This document shows positions 1 through 4,615 of a DNA stretch of 5,849 nt, piece by piece (the first letter of the stretch is position 1; the number at the start of each line of letters is the position of its first letter). The stretch is from positions 1-5,849 of the forward strand of contig JAUHVN010000190.1 of assembly GCA_030425055.1 (NCBI GenBank), written 5' to 3'. The notes beneath the pieces are model-generated. The model searched no databases and was not told the origin of the DNA. It was given only the letters and a program-made list of their open reading frames with translations. The position numbers and the translations under genes are program-made. This DNA is from Actinomycetes bacterium (GTDB lineage: Bacteria > Actinomycetota > Actinomycetes > Actinomycetales > Microbacteriaceae).

Positions 1-278
1 CGACGGCGACCGCGGTCAGGTACCTGCTGCAGCTGCTGGCCGAGAAGGCGCCCGGCAACTCGGTCGAGGTGCGCGTGCCGCCGTTCGGCGCGGTGCAGGT
101 CGTCGAAGGTCCGCGCCACACCCGCGGCACGCCGCCCAATGTGGTCGAGACCGACCCCGCCACCTGGATCGCGCTCGCGACGGGCGCCGAGCAGTGGGCG
201 GATGCCGCAGCCGCCGGCCGCATCGCGGCATCCGGCATCCGCGCCGACATCTCCGACCTGCTGCCGCTGCGCCCCTGA
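1..278 (+). CDS. Sterol carrier family protein, 3' end (partial)
   Basis: The window opens inside this gene. The readable frame starts at base 3, gives 91 residues and ends at TGA 276-278. The fragment has a helical start (RYLLQLLAEKAPG), then a well conserved block VEVRVPPFGAVQVVEGPRHT followed by RGTPPNVVETDPATW and WADAAAAGRIAASG. I recognise this as the C-terminal part of the actinobacterial sterol-carrier-protein-like (SCP2-fold) family. Such proteins have a hydrophobic pocket, but no ligand is established for this branch and no catalytic residues are visible. From memory, a homologue sits directly upstream of purF in Mycobacterium (Rv0807), so its place near purine genes is conserved context. 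A hairpin at 286-304 follows the stop. The family call is good; the function is unknown. Confidence 0.8.
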   Translation, partial: TATAVRYLLQLLAEKAPGNSVEVRVPPFGAVQVVEGPRHTRGTPPNVVETDPATWIALATGAEQWADAAAAGRIAASGIRADISDLLPLRP

Positions 279-285
279 CCCCACC

Positions 286-304
286 CGCCGACCCCGACTC
301 GGCG
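286..304 (+). terminator. Possible terminator hairpin after the sterol-carrier gene
   Basis: CGCCGA (286-291) pairs with TCGGCG (299-304) around a 7-base loop, starting eight bases after the stop codon at 278. No T-run follows, which is common for actinobacterial terminators. The stem is only six base pairs in a GC-rich region, so chance is a real alternative. Its position before the next promoter supports it weakly. Confidence 0.3.
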
Positions 305-327
305 AGGCCGGCGCACCCGCACGGTGG

Positions 328-333
328 GACAAT
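328..333 (+). promoter_or_regulatory. -10 box of a leaderless promoter for the first membrane gene
   Basis: GACAAT fits the actinobacterial -10 pattern at its two key bases, A at position 2 and T at position 6. It ends exactly six bases before ATG 340, so the expected transcription start is the A of the start codon. There is no Shine-Dalgarno sequence and no clear -35 box. The first base deviates from T, making this the weakest of the four similar sites in the window. Confidence 0.5.
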
Positions 334-339
334 GGGCGC

Positions 340-813
340 ATGGGACGCGCGGGCACCGCCACCCCCGGCGAAAGCGACGACACGGGCCACGAGCATGTGG
401 TCGACGAGGAGTGGCAGGCGGCCGCCGTTCGCCGCGCTCCGCGCCACGGCCGCATCATCGCCGTCGGCCTGCTCGTCGGCTTCACCGGAGCCATCGTGCA
501 CACCGCCGCCGCCGTCGGCACCGCAGAGCCCGGCAATCCCTACGCGACGGGTGTGTCCGGGGTCCTGCGCACCTTCGGCGTGCTCGCGGCGGTCTGGGTC
601 GGCGTGTGTCTGCTCGTGGCCACGACGGTCGTCATCGTGCTGGATCGCTCGCTCGGCCGACGCAGTCGTCCGGTCGTCACCGATCACAGCGTGGCGCTGA
701 CCGACGACCTCACCTCGCCCGTCACCGACGAGATCCCGCGATGGGTGCGCGACGCCGAAGACATCGAGGGCGCCCCCCGGGCCGGTGCCCGCCCGCGGCC
801 GCCCGAGGGATAA
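340..813 (+). CDS. Two-helix membrane protein of unknown function (copy 1)
   Basis: Codes for 157 residues. ATG 340 is chosen because upstream in-frame starts lie inside the sterol-carrier gene and because a -10 box sits six bases before it. I do not recognise a named family. The protein has a hydrophilic N-terminus of about 38 residues, helix 1 at about 39-60, a short loop with NPYATG (66-71), helix 2 at about 78-101, then a basic stretch DRSLGRRSRP (102-111) and an acidic, proline-rich tail. Basic residues flank both helices on the outer sides, which suggests both ends are cytoplasmic. The block VRRAP-x-x-G, the two helices, and the RRSRPVVTDHSV segment all recur in the gene immediately downstream, so the two look like diverged tandem duplicates. 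No catalytic or transport motif is visible. The stop codon TAA (811-813) lies inside the -10 box of the next gene. Confidence 0.75.
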   Translation: MGRAGTATPGESDDTGHEHVVDEEWQAAAVRRAPRHGRIIAVGLLVGFTGAIVHTAAAVGTAEPGNPYATGVSGVLRTFGVLAAVWVGVCLLVATTVVIVLDRSLGRRSRPVVTDHSVALTDDLTSPVTDEIPRWVRDAEDIEGAPRAGARPRPPEG

Positions 814-814
814 T
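809..814 (+). promoter_or_regulatory. -10 box of a leaderless promoter for the second membrane gene
   Basis: GATAAT is one base away from the consensus TATAAT and is strikingly AT-rich for this genome. It ends six bases before ATG 821, placing the expected transcript start on the start codon. It overlaps the last codon and TAA stop of the upstream gene. No convincing -35 box is seen at the usual distance. Confidence 0.6.
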
Positions 815-820
815 CGACGT

Positions 821-1174
821 ATGCCCGAATCGCCGACACCACCTCCGTCCGCCGGCGGCGCTTCGCACGAGGAGCGCGTGAGCGTGCGACGGGCGCCCAA
901 GTTCGGTGTGTTCCTCGCGGCCGGCGCCGCCGTCGGCATCCTGCTGGCGCTCATCCTGACGTTCGCGTTCGACGGTTCCGCCTTCGTGAGCCCGAACACG
1001 GGTGTCGAGTACTCGACCGGTCAGGTCTTCGGATTCCTGCTGCTCGTCTGCATCCCGGTCTTCCTCGCGATCGCCGCCGCCGTCGCGCTCGTCTTCGACC
1101 GCCGGTCGCGTCGCCGCACGCACGAGGTCGTGATCGACCACGAGTCGGTGCACGACGAGCACGGCGCCGACTGA
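821..1174 (+). CDS. Two-helix membrane protein of unknown function (copy 2)
   Basis: Codes for 117 residues, from ATG 821 to TGA 1172-1174. An in-frame ATG at 785 lies inside the upstream gene and is less likely, because the -10 box at 809-814 points to 821. The layout matches copy 1: a Pro/Ser-rich N-terminus, VRRAPKFG (22-29), helix 1 at about 28-50, a short outer loop containing NTGVEYSTG (59-67), helix 2 at about 69-92, then DRRSRRR (93-99) and VVIDHESV (103-110). The ending RRSRRR-x-x-x-VV-x-D-H-x-S-V is the clearest match to copy 1. I recall similar small proteins in Microbacteriaceae carrying unsupported names such as potassium transporter Trk; with two helices and no pore motif, that name is not justified here. 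It ends 18 bases from the stop of the convergent minus-strand gene. Confidence 0.77.
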   Translation: MPESPTPPPSAGGASHEERVSVRRAPKFGVFLAAGAAVGILLALILTFAFDGSAFVSPNTGVEYSTGQVFGFLLLVCIPVFLAIAAAVALVFDRRSRRRTHEVVIDHESVHDEHGAD

Positions 1175-1179
1175 TCGGC
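1166..1179 (+). terminator. Weak hairpin between convergent genes
   Basis: GCCGA (1166-1170) and TCGGC (1175-1179) pair around the loop CTGA, which contains the stop codon of the second membrane gene. It lies between two convergent genes only 18 bases apart, where a two-way terminator would be useful. The stem is only five base pairs, so this is tentative. Confidence 0.2.
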
Positions 1180-1192
1180 CGCCGCCGCGCGC

Positions 1193-1804
1193 TCAGGCGA
1201 GCTCGGCGATGATCGGGTGGATCGCGGCGTCGAACGCCGCGACGTCGCCGCGCAGGCCGTCGGTGACCGCGACCGTGAGCGACCCGATCCACCACACGCC
1301 CCGCTGAGTGAGCGGCAGCACCTGCACGTTGAGCTCGAACGAGTGCGCCCGTCGCCCGACCTGGCGTTCGTGCTCGGCGATCGCACTCGCGTACGCGCGA
1401 TAGGCGGTGCCGCTGCCCGCGCGGGCGTCGCGGCGGTACCGGGCGTGAGCCGACTGCGAGAACGCCCGCGCCTCGGCGGCATGCGGGGTGATCGCGGCGC
1501 GCAGCACCTCAGCGCCCTCGACGGGCAGCGCGAGGAGCGTCTCGAACCCGTCGACCAGATCGAGCGGAACCGTCGACGGATGCGCCTGCGGCTCGACGGT
1601 CATCGCCCAGTACTCGCGCCACTGCCGCTCCAATAGCGACTGCGCCTGCTCGTCGCGGTGGTTCTCGCGGGGCGGGATGCCGCGCAGGTGGGGAAGCTCG
1701 TCGGGTGAGCTGATTCCGAGCACCTGGCGCAGGTAGAGGGCAACCAGAACGGGCTCACCCGCGTCCTCGCGGATCAGCCACTCGGGAGTCCCAGCGCCCG
1801 CCAT
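1193..1804 (-). CDS. Hypothetical soluble protein, 203 residues
   Basis: I do not recognise this protein. The ATG (complement of 1802-1804) is supported by a TACAAT box ending six bases upstream. No signal peptide or membrane segment is visible. The N-terminal part has PEWLIREDAGEPVLVALYLR (7-26), a turn rich in Pro and charge (HLRGIPPREN, 39-48) and a Trp-rich helix RQWREYWAM (60-68). The middle is Ala-rich and probably helical, with SAHARYRRDARAG and YASAIAEHERQVGRRA. The end looks like beta strands: SFELNVQVLPL, then RGVWWIGSLTVAVTD (168-182), with a final helix. Paired Trp residues at 171-172 may mark a hydrophobic core or binding surface. It is divergent from purM with 78 bases between starts, so the two could share regulation, but nothing ties it to purine synthesis. 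Base composition is like that of its neighbours. Confidence 0.75.
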   Translation of the reverse strand: MAGAGTPEWLIREDAGEPVLVALYLRQVLGISSPDELPHLRGIPPRENHRDEQAQSLLERQWREYWAMTVEPQAHPSTVPLDLVDGFETLLALPVEGAEVLRAAITPHAAEARAFSQSAHARYRRDARAGSGTAYRAYASAIAEHERQVGRRAHSFELNVQVLPLTQRGVWWIGSLTVAVTDGLRGDVAAFDAAIHPIIAELA

Positions 1805-1810
1805 GCCGAC

Positions 1811-1816
1811 ATTGTA
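1811..1816 (-). promoter_or_regulatory. -10 box of a leaderless promoter for the 203-residue protein
   Basis: Read on the minus strand this is TACAAT, a near-consensus -10 box, with exactly six bases (1805-1810) before the ATG at 1804. The expected transcript therefore starts at the start codon. No Shine-Dalgarno sequence and no clear -35 box are present. Confidence 0.65.
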
Positions 1817-1823
1817 GGACGGG

Positions 1824-1839
1824 GCCCGAGTGCCCGAGT
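1824..1839. repeat. Tandem 8-bp direct repeat in the divergent promoter region
   Basis: GCCCGAGT occurs twice back to back (1824-1831 and 1832-1839) between the two divergent -10 boxes. It covers the region just upstream of the minus-strand promoter, so it could be an operator. A 7-bp inverted repeat, CGGGGCC (1820-1826) and GGCCCCG (1853-1859), also spans this area. No known regulator motif is recognised. Confidence 0.4.
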
Positions 1840-1870
1840 CGGCGCGGGCGTCGGCCCCGCGGCTCCCGGG

Positions 1871-1876
1871 TAGGCT
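1871..1876 (+). promoter_or_regulatory. -10 box of a leaderless promoter for purM-purF
   Basis: TAGGCT is a typical high-GC actinobacterial -10 box. It ends six bases before GTG 1883, so the transcript is expected to start at the purM start codon. No -35 box is obvious in the GC-rich sequence upstream, and I see no riboswitch because there would be no leader to hold one. Confidence 0.65.
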
Positions 1877-1882
1877 GGTCGC

Positions 1883-3022
1883 GTGGGCTCACCCTCCTCC
1901 GACGCGCCGGCGAACCCGTATACCCAGGCGGGCGTCGACACCGCAGCCGGCGACCTCGCCGTCGAACTCATGAAGTCCGCCGTGCGGCGCACGCACGGCC
2001 CCGAGGTGCTCGGCGGCGTCGGCGGATTCGCCGGCCTCTTCGACGCGTCCGCTCTGCGCGCCTACACGAAGCCGCTGCTCGCGACGAGCACCGACGGCGT
2101 GGGCACCAAGGTCGCCATCGCGCAGGCCATCGACAAGCACGACACCATCGGCCTCGACCTCGTCGGCATGGTGATCGACGACATCGCCGTCGTCGGCGCA
2201 CGACCGCTCTTCATGACCGACTACATCGCGTGCGGCAAGCTCGTGCCCGAGCGCATCGCCGACATCGTCCGCGGCATCGCGGCCGGCTGCGCCGAGACCG
2301 GCACGGCCCTCGTCGGCGGCGAGACGGCGGAGCACCCGGGGCTCCTCGGCATCGACGACTACGACGTCGCGGGCGCGGCCACCGGCGTCGTCGAGGCCGA
2401 CAAGATGCTCGGCGCCGAGCGCGTGCAGGACGGCGACGTCGTGCTCGCGCTCGCCTCGAGCGGACTGCACTCCAACGGGTACTCGCTCGTACGCCACATC
2501 GTCGCGCGCTCGGGCATCCAGTACGGCGACAACGCCGCCGACTTCGGCACTACGTGGGGCGAGGCGCTGCTCGAGCCGACCCGCCTCTACACCCAGCCGC
2601 TGCTGCGGCTGATCGCCGGCACCGGCGGCGCCGTCCACTCGCTGAGCCACGTCACCGGCGGCGGCATCGCCGCGAACCTCGCCCGTGTGCTGCCGCGGGA
2701 TGCCTGGGTCGACGTCGACCGCTCCACGTGGTCGCCGCCGCCCGTGTTCCGCGTTCTCGCCGATCTCGGCGGCCACGACCTCGCCAGCACCGAGTCGACG
2801 TGGAACCTCGGCATCGGCTTCTTCGCGGTCGTCGACGCGTCGTCGGCGGATGCCGCGGTCACAGCACTCGCCGAAGACGGCATCGCCGCGTGGCAGGTCG
2901 GCACCGTGAGTACGGGCGCGCGCCCCGACGGCGACTTCGAACAGGGCGCGAAGGGCGTCGACGGCGGAGCGGTGCGACTGGTCGGCTCGTACGCCGACAC
3001 CATGACGGACGGAGCGCGGTAG
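1883..3022 (+). CDS. purM: Phosphoribosylformylglycinamidine cyclo-ligase (AIR synthetase)
   Basis: PurM catalyses the ATP-dependent ring closure of FGAM to 5-aminoimidazole ribonucleotide in the cytoplasm, step 5 of purine synthesis. The 379-residue product shows the family landmarks in order: YTQAGVDTAAGD (13-24), TDGVGTK (70-76) in the nucleotide-binding N-terminal half, VIDDIAVVGARPLFMTDY (97 onward) with Asp99 and Asp100, VGGETAEHPG (144-153), GLHSNGYSLVR (194 onward) and HVTGGGIAANL (256 onward). It is somewhat longer than the E. coli enzyme (about 345 residues), mainly at the ends. His151 stands where many family members have Met. GTG 1883 is chosen because the -10 box at 1871-1876 places the transcript start there and the conserved YTQAGV block begins 12 residues in. 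purF follows after only five bases, so the two are one transcription unit. Confidence 0.96.
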   Translation: MGSPSSDAPANPYTQAGVDTAAGDLAVELMKSAVRRTHGPEVLGGVGGFAGLFDASALRAYTKPLLATSTDGVGTKVAIAQAIDKHDTIGLDLVGMVIDDIAVVGARPLFMTDYIACGKLVPERIADIVRGIAAGCAETGTALVGGETAEHPGLLGIDDYDVAGAATGVVEADKMLGAERVQDGDVVLALASSGLHSNGYSLVRHIVARSGIQYGDNAADFGTTWGEALLEPTRLYTQPLLRLIAGTGGAVHSLSHVTGGGIAANLARVLPRDAWVDVDRSTWSPPPVFRVLADLGGHDLASTESTWNLGIGFFAVVDASSADAAVTALAEDGIAAWQVGTVSTGARPDGDFEQGAKGVDGGAVRLVGSYADTMTDGAR

Positions 3023-3027
3023 CGACC

Positions 3028-4488
3028 ATGTGCGGCATCGTCGGAATGGTCGGGCGCGGACCCGTCAACCAGGAGATCTACGACTCCCTGCTGCTGCTTC
3101 AGCACCGCGGACAGGACTCGACCGGCATCGCGACGGCCGAGCCGAGCGGCGTGTTCCACGTGACGAAGGCGAAGGGCCAGGTGCGCGAGGCGTTCCGCAC
3201 GCGCGACATGCGGGCACTCCTCGGCAACCTCGGCCTCGGTCACGTGCGCTACGCGACGAAGGGCACCGCCTCGAGTGAGGAGGAGGCCCAGCCGTTCTAT
3301 GTGAACGCGCCGTACGGCATCGTCCTCGTGCACAACGGCAACCTCACCAACACGCGTGAGCTGACCGACGAGCTGTTCCACAAGGACCGCCGGCACCTCA
3401 ACACCAGCTCCGACACCGAGCTGCTGGTGAACGTGCTCGCCAACGAGCTGCAGTCGTCGATATCGGGACTCGAGCTCGGCCCCGATCAGATCTTCGACGC
3501 CGTCGCCCGCGTGCACGAGCGCGCCGAGGGCTCGTATGCCGCCATCGCGCTGATCGCCGGCTACGGGCTGCTCGCGTTCCGCGACCCGTTCGGCATCCGT
3601 CCGCTGATCCTCGGCACGCGAAAGAACGCCGACGGCTCGTACGAGTGGGTCGTCACCAGCGAGTCGCTCGTGCTCGAGAATGGCGAGTTCGAGGTGGTGC
3701 GGGACGTCATGCCGGGCGAGGCTGTCTTCGTCGATCTCGAGGGGCATCTGCACACGCGTCAGTGCGCGACCGACCCGAAGCTCGTGCCGTGCTCGTTCGA
3801 GTACGTGTACCTCGCGCGCCCCGACTCGGTGATGAACGGCATCTCGGTCTATGAGGCGCGCCTGCGGCTGGGGGAGCGCCTGGCCGACACGATCGCGAAG
3901 TACACGCCGAAGGGCTCGATCGACGTCGTCATGCCGATCCCCGACTCATCGCGGCCGGCCGCGATGCAGGTGGCGCGCAAGCTCGGCCTCGAGTACCGCG
4001 AGGGTTTCTACAAGAACCGCTACATCGGCCGGACGTTCATCATGCCGGGCCAGGCGGTGCGCAAGAAGAGCGTGCGGCAGAAGCTCAACGCGATGTCGAG
4101 CGAGTTCAAGGGCAAGAACGTCCTGCTCATCGACGACTCCATCGTGCGCGGCACGACGTCGAAGGAGATCATCCAGATGGCGCGGGATGCCGGCGCCAAG
4201 TCGGTCACGTTCGCCTCGGCGGCGCCGCCGGTGCGCTACCCGCACGTCTACGGCATCAACATGCCCTCGCGCAGCGAGCTGGTCGCGCACGGCCGCACGA
4301 TTCCGCAGATCGCGGAGGAGCTCGGCGCCGACTACATGGTCTACCAGGAGGTCGAGGACCTGAAGGCCGCGATCCTCGAGGGATCGGACGTCGACGATCT
4401 CGACATGAGCTGCTTCGACGGCCGCTACGTCACCGGGTCGGTCACCGAGGAGTACCTGGCCTGGGTAGAGGGCACCCAGGAGAGTTGA
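3028..4488 (+). CDS. purF: Amidophosphoribosyltransferase (E. coli type)
   Basis: PurF transfers ammonia from glutamine to PRPP to form phosphoribosylamine, the committed first step of purine synthesis. The product is 486 residues. The start is fixed by MCGIVGMVG: Cys2 becomes the N-terminal nucleophile after Met removal, so there is no propeptide. The Ntn glutaminase domain (about 2-230) shows LLQHRGQDSTGIA, HVRYATKG with Arg74, HNGNLTN with Asn103 and Gly104, and Asp129 in NTSSDTE. The phosphoribosyltransferase domain has YIGRTFIMPGQ and the PRPP loop VLLIDDSIVRGTT (365-377) with Asp369 and Asp370. Only four Cys are present (2, 246, 255, 462). Two positions that bind the iron-sulfur cluster in Bacillus-type PurF appear to be replaced, so no cluster is expected. 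A GGAG at 3011-3014, inside purM, is a rather distant ribosome site; translational coupling to purM is likely. A strong hairpin follows the stop. Confidence 0.97.
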   Translation: MCGIVGMVGRGPVNQEIYDSLLLLQHRGQDSTGIATAEPSGVFHVTKAKGQVREAFRTRDMRALLGNLGLGHVRYATKGTASSEEEAQPFYVNAPYGIVLVHNGNLTNTRELTDELFHKDRRHLNTSSDTELLVNVLANELQSSISGLELGPDQIFDAVARVHERAEGSYAAIALIAGYGLLAFRDPFGIRPLILGTRKNADGSYEWVVTSESLVLENGEFEVVRDVMPGEAVFVDLEGHLHTRQCATDPKLVPCSFEYVYLARPDSVMNGISVYEARLRLGERLADTIAKYTPKGSIDVVMPIPDSSRPAAMQVARKLGLEYREGFYKNRYIGRTFIMPGQAVRKKSVRQKLNAMSSEFKGKNVLLIDDSIVRGTTSKEIIQMARDAGAKSVTFASAAPPVRYPHVYGINMPSRSELVAHGRTIPQIAEELGADYMVYQEVEDLKAAILEGSDVDDLDMSCFDGRYVTGSVTEEYLAWVEGTQES

Positions 4489-4490
4489 CG

Positions 4491-4531
4491 CGAGCCGGAG
4501 CAATGCCGCGCAGCGGCGTTGATGCGGCTCG
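4491..4531 (+). terminator. Two-tier hairpin terminator after purF
   Basis: An outer 7-bp stem, CGAGCCG (4491-4497) with CGGCTCG (4525-4531), encloses a small internal loop and an inner 9-bp stem, 4501-4509 with 4513-4521, containing one G-U pair and the loop GCA. It begins two bases after the purF stop codon. There is no T-run, as is usual for actinobacterial terminators. Stem length and position make it the strongest terminator candidate in the window. Confidence 0.75.
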
Positions 4532-4546
4532 GGTCAAGGTCGCCCT

Positions 4547-4604
4547 TCGATACGCGCTTCGCGCTACTCAGGAACCGTGCCGGCGCGCAGCGCCGGTGTA
4601 TCGA
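4547..4604. repeat. Palindromic intergenic repeat with TCGATAC ends
   Basis: A 58-bp element is bounded by TCGATAC (4547-4553) and its inverted copy GTATCGA (4598-4604). Inside are a small hairpin, GCGC-TTC-GCGC (4554-4564), the motif CTACTCAGGAACC and a perfect 7-bp hairpin (4580-4596). On the minus strand it contains CCTGAGTAGCGCGAAGCGCG followed by TATCGAAGGG. I remember closely similar sequences scattered between genes in Microbacteriaceae genomes, so this is probably a member of a dispersed family. It lies between two convergent genes, where it may also act as a terminator. Confidence 0.65.
4580..4596 (-). terminator. Hairpin terminator after ybdK, inside the repeat
   Basis: CCGGCGC (4580-4586) and GCGCCGG (4590-4596) form a perfect 7-bp stem with a three-base loop, extendable by G-U pairs. 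On the minus strand it lies 19 bases beyond the ybdK stop codon. No T-run follows. The symmetric structure could act in both directions and back up the purF terminator. Confidence 0.55.
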
Positions 4605-4615
4605 GACCCCGCCGA

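Noticed and set aside
139..339. Earlier start for the first membrane gene
   Set aside because: It would overlap the sterol-carrier gene with Pro/Ser/Arg-rich low-complexity residues, and the -10 box at 328-333 points to ATG 340.
16..999. Long open frame on the minus strand (about 327 codons)
   Set aside because: It is antisense to the sterol-carrier gene and both membrane genes and has Arg/Gly/Ala-rich low-complexity composition typical of high-GC shadow frames.
1805..1882. A purine riboswitch upstream of purM
   Set aside because: The region is only 78 bases, holds two divergent promoters, and the transcript appears to start at the purM start codon.
2230..3027. Upstream in-frame extension of purF through purM
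   Set aside because: The extension is Arg/His-rich nonsense within purM, and catalytic Cys2 requires the start at 3028.
1889..3753. Long minus-strand open frames opposite purM and purF (about 295 and 388 codons)
   Set aside because: They run antisense to two well conserved purine genes; the translations show only repetitive charged residues and no domain.
3763..4415. An iron-sulfur cluster in PurF
   Set aside because: Only four Cys are present, including the catalytic one, and two of the four ligand positions known from the Bacillus enzyme appear to be replaced.
4489..4615. A small gene, tRNA or small RNA between purF and ybdK
   Set aside because: No cloverleaf or plausible start site was seen; the hairpins and repeat account for nearly all of the sequence.
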